Assembly (NCBI RefSeq): GCF_937616625.2
Contig: NC_065575.1
Location: 6,393,501-6,457,500 of the forward strand
Direction of reading: 5' to 3'
Length of the DNA: 64,000 nt
DNA from: Mercurialis annua
Taxonomy: Eukaryota > Streptophyta > Magnoliopsida > Malpighiales > Euphorbiaceae
Position numbers and translations under genes: made by a program. The notes beneath the pieces were generated by a model that worked only from the letters and a program-made list of their open reading frames with translations, did no database searches and was not told the DNA's origin. Positions 20,930 through 32,800 of this stretch are shown one piece after another. Numbering within the stretch: position 1 is the first letter of the stretch; every line of letters begins with the position of its first letter.

Positions 20930-23900
20930 ATGGAGGCAAAAACTGGCAAGATGGTCAGTTTAAATGGCATAGATTACCACATATGGAGAAACAAGATGAA
21001 GGATCTCCTATTTGTGACGAAACTGCATTTACCGATGTTTTTAACAAATAAACCCGAAGGAAAAACAGATGAAGAATGGGCGTTCGAGCATGAGCAGGTG
21101 TGTGGTTACATTCGACAGTTCGTCGAGGATAACGTGTACAACCACATTTGTAACGAGACTCATGCACAGACATTATGGAAGAAGCTTGAGGAGCTGAACG
21201 CGTCGAAAACCGGCAACAACAAATTATTTTATCTGACAAAATTAACGCAGATAAAATATCATGAAGGGACTTCTATAGTTGATCACCTGAATGCAATTCA
21301 AGGGATTGTGGATCAGTTATCAAGTATGAGCATAAAGTTTGACGAGGAGGTGCCCGCTCTCCTCATGCTTGCCTCTCTACCAGAGTCTTGGGAGACTTTG
21401 AAGATTTCACTAACAAATTCTGCACCAAATGGAGTAGTAAATTTGGAAGCCGTTAAAAGTGGCATCCTGAATGAAGAGAGTAGACGGAGATCACAAGGTT
21501 TCTCTTCATCAGAATCAGATGTGTTCGTTGCAGAATCTAGAGGGAGGAGCGAAGCTAGAGGTCAAAAACATTGATACAAAAGCAGAGGAAAGTCAAACAA
21601 ATATGCTAATACTGAGTGCCATTACTGCAAGAAAAAGGGCCACATCAAAATGTTATGTCGAAAGTTGAAGCAAGACCAAGAAAAGAACAAAGGCAAAGAT
21701 GTGAGGAAAAATGACAGCAGTGATGATGAACAAACAAATGTTGTCGGGGAGTTCAACGAAGTCCATGATGAAGATATTGTCAATCTTGCAATTCACGAGA
21801 CGAGTTGGGTGATCGACACTGGAGCTACCATTCATGCTTCATCTCGAAGGGAATTCTTCTCATCTTACACATCATACGATTTTGGTGATGTAAGAATGGG
21901 AAATGAGAACTTTGCAAAAGTCGTAGGCAAAGGTGATGTCTCTCTGGAAACAGAGAATGGTACGCAATTAGTCCTGAAGGATGTCAGGCACATCCCAGAT
22001 ATGTGTCTGAATTTAATTTCAGCAGGCAAGATGGATGATGAAGGTTTTTGCAACACCTTCTTCAATGGACAATGGAAGCTGACCAAAGGCTCATTGGTGG
22101 TGGCCAGGGGGAAAACGACATTCAAAACTATATATGATGCATGCAAAGCTATCCCATGACGATGTCAATACAGCGGAGAATGACAATATAGTTGAGTTGT
22201 GGCATAGACGACTCGGTCATATGAGTGAGAAAGGAATGTCGATACTGGCCAAAAGAAAAACGTTGCATGGGCTGGATCAAGTTCACTTGAAGAAATGTAC
22301 TGATTGTCTGGCAGGAAAGCAGAACCGAGTTTCTTTCAAAAGTTCCCCTCCTTCAAGAATGAAGAATGTGTTAGATCTGATTCACTCAGATTTATGTGGA
22401 CCACTGCCAAAGTCACTTGGTGGTGCTCAATACTTTGTGAGTTTCATTGATGATCATTCAAGGAAGACATGGGTGTACACTTTGAAGACAAAGGACCAGG
22501 TGTTAGAAGTTTTCAAGCAATTCCTAATTCTGGTGGAAAGATAGACCGGCAAGAAGCTGAAGTGCATCCGTACAGACAATGGTGGAGAGTATATTGGACC
22601 ATTTGATGCTTATTGCAAAAATAATGGTATTCGGCATCAAACAACACCTCCTAAGACGCCGCAGTTGAATGGTTTGGCTGAGAGGATGAACATGACTTTG
22701 ATGGAGAGAGTTAGATGTTTACTCTCACATGCAAAGTTGCCTAAGATGTTCTGAGGTGAAGCGCTACTAACAACAGTTTACGTGCTCAACCATTCAACGA
22801 GTATCCCTCTACAGTCTGGTATTCCAGCAAGAGTATGGACGAGAAAAGATGTTTCCTATGGTCATCTGCGGGTGTTTGGGTGCAAAGCTTTTGTGCATAT
22901 TCCCGAAGACGAGAGGTCTAAACTTGATGCTAAGCAACGAGAGTGCGTGTTTGTTGGATATCGTCAAGATCAATTTGGCTATAGATTTTACGATCCAGTC
23001 CAGAAGAGACTTATCAGAAGTCGTGATGTCGTGTTTGTTGAAAATCAAACCATTGAGGATATTAAAAAGGCTCAGAATGTTTTTGAGGAATCCGATGGAG
23101 AATCAACAGGCTTGGAATTGATTCCTCCAACGACGGTTCATAGACATGTTGGAGATGAAGAATGCGACCAGTCGGAGATAGGTGGTCAAGATGCTCCTAT
23201 TGAGTTTGAACCAGGTAATGTTGATGACTATGGTGCTCATCATCAACCACCAGCATATGTGGATTCTCTAGTTCTGCGAAGATCTGATAGAGTTCGACAA
23301 CAATCTACCAGATATCCTGAAGATCAGTACGTGTTGTTAACTGACGGGGGAGAACCTGAGAGCTTTGAAGAAGCCATGGATGATGAACACAAGTTGAAAT
23401 GGATTGATGATAGGTGCATTTTACACCTATGTTTAGGAGTTGTTTTCGCTTGCTTTTAGTATACTTTGAAGCGCTTTTTCCACGTATTGGTGTACTTATT
23501 TTGTGTATTGGCGTTTCAGGTAAAATGAAGCAACGTGAAGTGTTTTGGGCTTAAAGAAGGAAGAAATCAAGTTTCGGAATATGAGCGAGTTGAAAGAGCA
23601 AAGAAACGAGTAAGATATGGGCATTTAAAGGAAGGGCTCGATCGAGCCCTTCACTTATGAAGGGAGGCTCGATCGAGCCCTATGTACAAAGTTGTCCAGA
23701 GAATTCTTGAAGGCAAAGGCTCGATCGAGCCCTCACTCTTAAGTGGATGGCTCGATTGAGCCCCTAAGAAAGAAGCTCAGAATTTGAATTTCGAGACAAG
23801 ACAAAACTCAAGGGCTCAATTTCCTTTTTAGGCCCAACACTCCTTAGAAGGGTGTCCTTTATTTACCTCATTTGTAACCCATATAAATAGCACCTTATCT

Positions 23901-26359
23901 TTTTTAGGTAGAAACAAGTTGTAGACATTTTGATTGTTCTCTAATTTTTACCTCTTTTAGATTAGCTACCATCTTCTTAGAGATTCCTCCATTGTTGGAG
24001 CTTGATTGAAAGTTTTATTTTCTTTGTGAGAACAAGATCTTCATTTTTATTACAAGCTTACTTATTGTGAATCTTCATTATCTTTATGGTTGTTTGTTCT
24101 ACTTATTTAATTAAGGTAATTCTTCTTACTTTAATGTTTTACTTTTCTTATTCCTCAATTGCTTGTGTTAATTTGAGTATGAGTGGCTAAACCCCCTTGT
24201 TAGGGGGTTGGTATGATAACTTAGGGTTTTATTGATTGGCTGGTTCTTAGTGTTGTATGCTTATGTTTCACTCCTATTACTTATTGCTTGATTAGGATTA
24301 GCTACCTTAATCATGTTTAGAGTTTGATTGATACACCGAGAGGTGGTTGATTAGATTGACTTATAGGATTGAAAACCTAGATTTTAGAGCACCACGAGAG
24401 TGGGTTTGAATCTAGGTGGCCTTAGAGTGGATTGATTAATCGTTAGATAATGATTTAGTTTTGCCTTGTAACACGAGAGTGAGCTTGGTGTTGATTAAAT
24501 GATTAGATAGCGGTTTTGGCATTCCTTGAGGCTCAAGAGAGCGGGAATGACGTTTTAGGCCTCGCTCGGTCCTTAGTAGCTTCCACTTTGATCAACCATG
24601 AATGCATAACCTAGGTTGGATTACCAATCCCTTGACTTTCCCCTTTTATTGATTTAAATTCTTGATAATTAGTATCTCTTTATTTGTTAATTGCAATTTC
24701 ACGTTTAGTATAATTCTTAATTAGTAATCGGATTCTTGAAACTTCAACCAATTGTGTGTTGCTAAACGAATTGAAGATCAAAATCTAGTTCACTCACTTT
24801 GAACCTCTCATCCTTGTGGGTACGATAACCCGGACTTATAGTCCACTATTTACAAGTTGGTAAGTAAAATTGCTAACAATTGACACCATGCAAGATGAGA
24901 TGAGATCCTTGTATGAGAATGATACATTTAAGCTGGTGAAGTTGCCAAAAGGCAAGAGGGCTTGAAGAACAAGTGGGTGTTCAGGATAAAGAATGAGGAA
25001 CACGGTCTACAACCATGTTTCAAAGCTAGACTAGTTGTCAAGGGATTTGGCCAAAGAAAAGGAATTGATTTTGATGAGATTTTTTCACCAGTGGTGAAAA
25101 TGACATCCATTCGTACAGTGCTAGGGTTAGCAGCAAGCCTCGACCTGAAGATCGAGCAGATGGATGTAAGGATTGCCTTCCTTCATGGTGATTTTGAGGA
25201 AGAGATATACATGGAGCAGCCAGAGGGTTTCGAAGAAAAGGGGAAATACGGCTTAAAACAAGCACCGAGACAATGGTACAAGAAGTTTGAGTCTGTTATG
25301 GGGAAGCAAGGGTACAAGAAGACTACTTCAGACCATTGTGTGTTCGTGCGGAAATTCTCTGATGAGGATTTTATTATACTTCTGCTCTATGTGGATGACA
25401 TGTTGATCGTTGGCCAGAATATTTCAAGAATCAACAACTTGAAAAAGCAGTTGATCAAGTCTTTTGTGATGAAAGACTTGGGCTCGGCAAGGCAAATTCT
25501 AGGCATGAAGATAACCAGAGATAGAGGCTCCAAGAAGCTATGGTTATCACAGGAGAAGTACATTCAGAAAGTACTTCAAAGGTTCAACATGGATAAGGCT
25601 AAAGCGGTTAGCTGCCCCCTTGCTAATCATTTTAGACTGAGTTTTGAACAGTGCCCTTCTACTGAGAAAGAGAAGGAGGAGATGGAAAGAGTTCCATATA
25701 CTTCAGCAGTTGGGAGCTTGATGTATGCCATGGTATGCACACGGCCAGACATTGCTCACTCAGTTGGAGTAGTGAGTCGGTTCCTTTCAAATTCTGGAAA
25801 AGAACATTGGGCTGCAGTGAAATGGATTCTTAGGTACCTTCAAGGTACATCAAGAATGTGTCTATCTTTTGGAGATGGAAAACTTGTGCTTGTTGGCTAC
25901 ACAGATGCAGATATGGCTGAAGATGTTGACTCGAGAAAGTCTACATCAGGTTATCTGATTTCATTTGCAAGGGGAGCTTTGTCATGGCAATTTAGACTAC
26001 AAAAATGTGTTGCACTCTCAACAACAGAAGCCGAGTTTATTGCAGCAACTGAAGCCTGTAAGGAGTTGCTATGGATGAAAAGGTTCTTAAGTGAACTTGG
26101 TTTTCACCAGACGAAGCACGAGCTGTTTTGTGATAGTCAAAGCACTATTCACCTCGGGAAGAATTCCTCCTTTTATTCAAGATCCAAACACATCGATGTG
26201 AGATATCACTGGATTCGAGATGTATTGGAGATGAAGCTGCTACAGTTGGAAAAGATCCATACTAATGAAAATGGATTTGATATGTTAACCAAAGCTCTTC
26301 CACGAGGAAAGTTTGAATATTGTCGACAAACAGCTGGACTGGTGGTGCCTCCCATGTAG
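20930..26359 (+). pseudogene. copia gag-pol, broken
   Basis: Order seen: gag (from ATG 20930), zinc knuckle CHYCKKKGHIKMLC (about 21617-21658), aspartic protease WVIDTGATIHASS (about 21806), integrase with a GAG pre-integrase block (HRRLGHMSEKG, about 22202), reverse transcriptase with YVDDML (about 25387) and RNase H (from about 25880) to the end phrase MLTKALPRGKFEY. Damage seen: in-frame stops at 21572 (TGA), 22542 (TAG) and 22752 (TGA); a 1.47-kb solo LTR at 23408-24878; a frame change near 24960; and a short deletion in the RT just before GLKQAPRQWY (about 25245). It cannot make functional proteins. Confidence 0.9.
23408..24878. mobile_element. Solo LTR nested in the copia pol region
   Basis: 1,471 bp starting TGATAGGTGC and ending TTGCTAACA, flanked by the perfect 5-bp duplication ATTGA (23403-23407 and 24879-24883). 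It interrupts pol between WI and MQDEM. It contains four copies of a GGCTCGAT(C/T)GAGCCC palindrome (about 23635-23765) and a terminal phrase GGGTACGATAACCCGGACTT. No internal region or second LTR is present, so it arose by LTR-LTR recombination. I cannot name its family; a Gypsy element is possible. Confidence 0.88.
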
Positions 26360-26375
26360 TCGGGAGGGGGAGATT

Positions 26376-27053
26376 TGTCAGGGTGGGTCCCTCCACATGG
26401 TGGGCCCCACAAGTTATAAATAAAAAAAATTACTTGGAGTAACCTCCAAGCCAAATTTTGGCTTGGAGGCTACTACACTTTTTCCTATAAATAGGAAGGG
26501 GGTGAAAGGGATTAATGTACACCAAACACCAAATTCACAAAGTATTTGTGAGTGAGAGTATTAGCTTCAGGTTAATAGGCGAGCTAGAGAAACGCTTTCT
26601 CTAAAGGGTGTGAGAAGTTAGAGTGAGTGAGAGATAAAAATAGTGAGGTTATTTCGGATGCGTGGGAAACACTTGAATGTCACTATTTTGGTGAGATCTC
26701 TCTGTAAAATAACTCTACTTGTATGCCTACTATTTTGATAGTGGAAGAATTATCGGACTTTGTCCCATGGACGTAATCCAGCATTTTGGGTGAACCACGT
26801 AAAAAATTCTCGGTGTCATTTATCATTTTGTTTCTGCCGTCCTTGATTTATTTTCGACGCTAATGATTAGGCTAGTTGGAATTCCCTATTGTGAAGTTAG
26901 TTATATCGTGTTGAATTTTGTCTAGGAGGTTGGTACTTAAATGGTCCGCTCGTGACCCTCCAATTTTTTCTGGGAATTTTTCCGGTATAATTATTTAGCA
27001 CAATACGTTATTCACTAGCATAATTAATTGAATTTCCGCTGTGTCGCCCAACA
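26376..27053 (+). repeat. 3' LTR of the plus-strand copia element
   Basis: 678 bp, the partner of 20133-20797, ending CCGCTGTGTCGCCCAACA. It carries a 4-bp insertion (GTAC, about 26518-26521) and other small differences relative to the 5' LTR. Confidence 0.9.
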
Positions 27054-27582
27054 CCAGCAATCTTCTTCCCCACTACTTCCGCCATCCACTTTGTCATGCG
27101 TCCAATGGGGACATTATGAATATAAATCCAAAAAAGAACGACGTCAAATACCATCTCCATAGGTGAAACATCCTCATAAACATCTTTCAGCATAAGGAGG
27201 TAGTTATCAAAAGTCCATGGGCACCCTTTAATTACTTTCTCTTAATGTCTAACCGAATAGAATTGAAAAATAAAAATATTATTCGGTCATTGCTTAATAT
27301 TGAAACTTTTATTCAGTTTCCAAATCGAGTTAAAAGTACGTCTCATATTTATTTGAACCAGAACAATGTTCAAACCTTTGCGTCCACCTCGCACGCCTCC
27401 ACCAAAACAATCTCCTCTTCCTTCTCCTTTGTTAACATTAGGTTTTCTCCATTACTATAAACTGCAACCACATCTCCATTACCATCCTCTGCCATACGGC
27501 CGGACAAAAACTCTAACGGAGAAACACCACTTGATGAACAAGAGATCAGACCTACCGAAATCCTAAAACGCACCAAGTGCAC
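27054..27582 (-). pseudogene. L1-type LINE remnant, upstream half (DUF4283-like ORF1 N-terminus)
   Basis: On the minus strand the frame begins MAEDGNGDVVAVYSNGEN (ATG about 27492) and runs EEEIVLVEACEVDAKV. After a damaged stretch (about 27240-27370) comes SPMEMVFDVVLFWIYIHNVP, IGRMTKWMAEVVGKKIAGV (27054-27193), which is typical of the DUF4283 domain that precedes a CCHC knuckle in plant LINE ORF1 proteins. It stops exactly at the copia 3' LTR and resumes at 20132 on the other side. Confidence 0.78.
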
Positions 27583-27666
27583 TAGGTTTTAGGAGGAAAC
27601 TCTTTCCTGAGGTCTAATTTGGGTTTAGTTGATACTTTGCTCTAAATTATTCATTAGTATTTATTA

Positions 27667-28061
27667 GACAAAAGGTACAAAAAACTCTCGTAGTTTTCAC
27701 AAAAGTACAAATCAGCCCTTTTACTTTTTTGAGGTATAATTAAGCCTTTTTTGTTTTCAAATAGAACAAATAACCCCTTTTGTCCAACATCATTAGAAAC
27801 ACCCGTTAATGGCTGACATATCTCTCATAATCATATAGGAAAAAAGCTCAAAAATAATTTTAATGTTTAAAATATTTACCGAAAATTTGAGAGGGTAAGT
27901 GTCCAAAAAGTAAACTAAAAGGGTTATTTTTTCGATTTTAAAACAATAAGGGTTTAATTGTTCAATTTTAAAAATACAAGGATTTAATTATACCCAAAAA
28001 AAATAAAAGAGTTGATCTGTACTTTTTAAAAAAAGTCGAGAGTTTTTTTGTACCTTTTGCC
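27667..28061. mobile_element. Foldback MITE (MULE-type)
   Basis: 395 bp with arms GACAAAAGGTACAAAAAACT and complement AGTTTTTTTGTACCTTTTGCC. The 9-bp flanks are TATTTATTA (27658-27666) and TATTCATTA (28062-28070), one mismatch. It is non-coding. Confidence 0.85.
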
Positions 28062-28098
28062 TATTCATTACTATAAAAAAAATCAACAATTTTAAATA

Positions 28099-28931
28099 CT
28101 CCATCCGATTCCATACAAAAAAGGGTAGAGATTTTTGGAGTCCCCCACATTCATAATTGCACTATATCTTGACTATTGGATTTTTCACTTTTTAATCTTT
28201 TGTCGTTGTGTAACTTAATTTCATGGCACATATTAGAAAATCTTTCAAGTAACAGTTGTATTTTCAAAAAATATCCTTCTCTAGTTATCGTAACAGAAAA
28301 ATACAAAAATCATTTCTTATGGTAATTAAAAATTTCAACTCCTTTCCGTTCTAATAGAGTAGTCTACTTTACTTTTATCATAAAATTCAAAAAACAATAA
28401 TTTTTGTATATGAATTTTATAAAAAGTTTCTTACTTTTTTTGTCAACCTTTTTTTTTAATATAGGGTTCATTTACAATTTACTTTCAATTTACTCATTAG
28501 TAAATTTTAAATAGGGCTAATATAGAAAAACTGAGTGTAAAAGTTAATTAATTTTTAAAAGTGGACAAGAATATTGGGACAAAAAAATTTCTTAAAATAG
28601 ACAATTCTATTGGAACGGAGGGAATATTATTTTGTAGCTGTCTACTTCCTCCGTCCAATAAAGTTGTTTATTTAAAAAAAAAATTGTTCCAAAACTCTTA
28701 TCTATTTTTAAAAGTAAATTTTAAATTTAATTTTTCTATAACATCCCTATTTAAAATCCACTAATAAATTAATGTTTATTGATATCTATGAGTAAATTGA
28801 AAGTAGACAGTACATTATATAAGGATATGATAAAAAAAATAAAAAAAAACTTATAAAAATTTATAATATAATTGTATTTTTTTAAACTGTGTTATAATGA
28901 TAAGATGGACAATTTTATTGGTATAGAGATA
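28099..28931. mobile_element. Cluster of Stowaway-like MITEs
   Basis: Several Stowaway-type ends occur here: CTCCATCCGATTCC at 28099, CTCCTTTCCGTTCTAATAG at 28339, AACGGAGGGAATA ending 28626, CTTCCTCCGTCCAATAAAG at 28645, and a degenerate right end near 28905-28931. The clearest units are 28339-28624 (about 286 bp) and 28645-28931 (about 287 bp); 28099 looks like a truncated third. TA duplications are visible at 28097-28098, 28625-28626 and 28643-28644. Confidence 0.65.
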
Positions 28932-29324
28932 ATAAATCTTATCATTAATTAATAGAGTTGTATAAATTTATGATTTTGGAAAAACATTTTGATCTAATTC
29001 TTGAGAATGTAAAGGTCTAGAACATAAAAGCAATATAATTTTTTTTTTCATAATTTTAATTATTTTATTAAATATATATTATTAAAATCTTATACCGTAT
29101 GATCTGACAATTTAACAAAACTAAATATATTCACATCCCAAATCGAACACAAACAAAGAATTTTTTTTATTCTAATTGAACCAATTAAATAGTTTCACAT
29201 AGGACCATTCATGTTTTAGATATATTTGTTTTAATTTATAAACCGACTGATCAATCTATCTAATTTCTTTATAAAAACATACTTAACAAAATATAACAGA
29301 AAAAGTTATTTTGCTAAAAGAATA

Positions 29325-29622
29325 CTCCCTCCGTCCTACCCTAATTGACAAAATAACTAAATTACAATAATCAATACAAACTAATAAATGATATAGATAG
29401 TTACTTCTATACTCTTCTATTAATAATGGAGCTAATTAATGCTATTAGTATATTAGTCAAATTCTCATTAAATATTCACCATTTTCCTATAAAAAATTTA
29501 ATTTTAAATGAGGTTAAAGATGAAAATTTAAAAGATAAAATTATAGCTATGTTAGTTTTATCAATTAGAATGGGACATCAAAAATTCCATATTTTATGTC
29601 AATTAGAGTGGGAGGGAGGGAA
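29325..29622. mobile_element. Stowaway MITE
   Basis: 298 bp, left end CTCCCTCCGTCCTACCCTAA preceded by TA (29323-29324), right end complement ...AGAGTGGGAGGGAGGGAA followed by TA (29623-29624). The match to the Stowaway terminal consensus is strong. It lies about 275 bp upstream of the SABATH start, so it may form part of that promoter region. Confidence 0.85.
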
Positions 29623-29898
29623 TAAAAGAAACAAGAATGGGCTTTTATTGTTTGTTCTGTAAATTGAAAAGGTATGTAATTTTGATGGGACCAAAATTAT
29701 TTATTTCTGATAATGGTCGTATATATATGGCCCACCACATTTTTTTATATGGTTCACATTCAAAATACAAACTTTAGTATATAAATAAAATATAATTGAA
29801 ATACCTAATGTATCAATACAAGAAAAAGAAAACAAATCTTCTAGTATTTATCTCTACTTTAAAGTGTTATCTTTAGACGCTTGAGAGTTGCTATTGCT

Positions 29899-32800
29899 AT
29901 GGAGTTTGTGAAAGAGAAAGGTGGTGACAGAATTGAGCTAGAGAAAGTTCTACACATGAATGCTGGTGATGGAAACAACAGTTATGCCAACAACTCCTTA
30001 CTTCAGGCAAGCTTTTTATTATGTCTCTATCTTCCAATAATATTTTGATTTTAAATTTGAATTTTTCAAAAAAACAGTTGTTAATTTATAGACTTCTGAC
30101 GTAACGGTTATCATCATTTCAGTTGTTATGTTTTATTGAATTTTATAGAACACTTAATTCTCGGAGTCAGTAAATTTTAACTTATTTTGTTTTGATGTGT
30201 TAACTTAGAAGTAATTGATTCCAATAGTATTTAAATTATCGTTTTTTTTTTTATCTTGATGACCAATTTCTTTTTTTCCCACTTTAATTACTAAAGTTCT
30301 AGTACTATTTTTTTCAACATGAGATTTATTAGCCAAAAGTGCTGGTCAAAATTTAATTTTTTTTAACTTAAAAACTTGCCATGTATGCAAAATTTCGCCT
30401 TAAAACTCTAAAGTGAAGCAATGCATATGGCAAATTTGTAAAAAAGAACTAGCAAAATTCGATTAGCACATTTCCATAATATTCAAACCTTCATGATTGT
30501 CTTTCTAACAGAAGAAAGTGATGCAAAGAGCAAAACCAGTGTTACGAGAAAGTATAAGCGAGTTATATAGAAAGAATTTTTCAGACTGCATAAAAATAGC
30601 AGACATGGGCTGCTCTTCAGGTCCCAACACTTTAGTTCCGATCAGGGAGATCATAGACGCCATTGACGACGCGTGCAACCGACTAAAAAGAAAAGCTCCC
30701 GTTCTCCAACTTTTCTTGAACGATCTTCCGACAAATGATTTCAACTCGATCTTCAGGTCATTGCCGAATTTTCTTAAGAAACTCGAGGTTGAGAAAGGTG
30801 GCAAGTTCGTGCCTTGCTTCATAGCAGCTATGCCTGGAAATTTCTACGGAAGACTCTTTCCATCTCACTTCTTGCACTTTGTCCACTCTTCCTACACTCT
30901 CCATTGGCTGTCTCAGGTGATACATTTTTGCCAATTACTTTATTATATAGTATTTTGTGTTTTTGTGATGCTCAAAATTATGACGGATGAAAATCCGTCA
31001 CAGATTGCAGTTTGTGACGGATTAGTGACAGATTTGTCCGTCACAAACTGCCTGTTTTTCGTCACAAAATTATAACAGATTAGTGACGGATGTTGTAATC
31101 AGGTACCTAAAGAAATTCTGACTGAATCTGGAGTTTCATTGAACAAAGGCAATATTTGGTTATCCGAAACAAGCCCTCCTACTATATACAAAGCATATTT
31201 CAATCAATTCAAAACAGATTTCACACAATTTCTAAGGTCGCGCTCGGAAGAGATGATTTCCGGTGGTCACATGGTGATTACATGCATGGTTCAGACTACT
31301 AATCCTCATTGCAAATTCGGCGGGTGTGAACCTTTGCGATTGATTAATATTTCCCTCAAGGATATGGTTGATGAGGTATTTTTTAATTTTCCTTCATATT
31401 CTTTCTTTTAAAAGATACCGTGAAAGTCAAATTCCATATCATATTGTTTTATTATAATATTGATAAACAAAGTAAAATTCGATATCATATTGTTTTATTA
31501 TAATATTGATAAACGTTATTTTTGAAAACATTTCATGATTTTTTTCAATATATTTATATTATCTATTTTTTTTATTAGGAAATGTAATTATTTTTACAGT
31601 GTACTAAACTAACTAAATTATGAATTAAGTAATCAATTAATTGTAAGATTAAGTTATGAGATTAAATTATATTTTATTTCAAGAGAAAATTATTAATATT
31701 TACCATATTCACACTTGCATTCTTCTTCTTTCAGGATCAGATGATATGAACTCATGTTAATAATTAGAGCGTGTGAATGAAAATTATTATTCACAGTCAA
31801 GATAGTTATTTAGAAATTAAATTGCTAAAAAAACCATAACATTAGAAAAAGTAAATTTAAAAGATATATCTGTGGACCATATCACTGAATTTTCCATCGA
31901 AAAAATTTATAAAATACTAATTTAGTACTTAAATGGTATATATTACTAGAATTTAAGGACTGCATAGTTTGATCTTGAAATATAAGTGCCATATTTTCTT
32001 TTAATTCTTTTATCAATCACATCTTTTGATTGGCAGTGTAGAAGTTTGGTATTCAGATAATCAAATCAATTATGATGGTACAATATTTATATAGAATACA
32101 AGGAGAGGTATTATCTATCTATAACACCTTAATAGCTATCTACTGTTAACATTAACAGTAATTAAGATAAACACAATGACTTATTCGTATCCTTATCATC
32201 CGCCCGCAAGTTGAGCGTGGGAGGAAACAACGGTCAACTTGGTACGAAGATAACCAAAGTGATTGCTGGAGAGCGGCTTGGTAAGCGCATCTGCAATTTG
32301 CTCATTTGAACTGATGAATTTGACGTCAATTTGCTTGCTGGAAACTTGTTCACGCACATAATGAAAATCGATTTCCAAGTGCTTTGACCGAGAGTGAAAA
32401 ATCGGTGTAGTAGTAAGATAAGTAGCACTTAAATTATCACACCAAACTGTTGGACAAGAGGAGGATGAAATGTGAAGTTCTTTAAGTAAAGACGTGATCC
32501 ACTGTAACTCAGAAACGGTCGTGGAGAGTGCGCGGTACTCATCTTCAGTGGAAGATTTGGCAACAACCTTTTGTTTTCTTGAACCCCAAGTGACTAAATT
32601 TGAGCCATAAAAGATACAAAAACCGGTAGTTGATTTGCGATCATCAACCGAACTCGCCCAATCACTATCACAATAAGCAGAAACGTGTGAGGAGCTGTTT
32701 TTCCTGAGAAAAATACCATGATCTAAAGTAGCTCGGAGGTAGCGAAGAATACGCTTGACGGCTGTCCAATGGTAGTCCGTGGCGAGTTCACACTATAAGC

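Larger units (their letters stand above)
20133..27053 (+). mobile_element. Ty1-copia LTR retrotransposon, degenerate, carrying a nested solo LTR
   Basis: The complete element is 6,921 bp including an internal 1.47-kb insertion. LTRs are 20133-20797 (665 bp, TGTTAGTG...CCCAACA) and 26376-27053 (678 bp, TGTCAGGG...CCCAACA). A probable 5-bp duplication is CTAGC (20128-20132) versus CCAGC (27054-27058), one mismatch. The primer-binding site TGGTATCAGAGC (initiator-Met tRNA type) begins just inside the left LTR at about 20800, and a purine tract (GGGAGGGGGAGA) lies at 26361-26372. It is inserted into an L1-type LINE. Confidence 0.92.

Noticed and set aside
29426..29662. 78-codon open frame upstream of SABATH
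   Set aside because: It lies mostly within the Stowaway MITE at 29325-29622.
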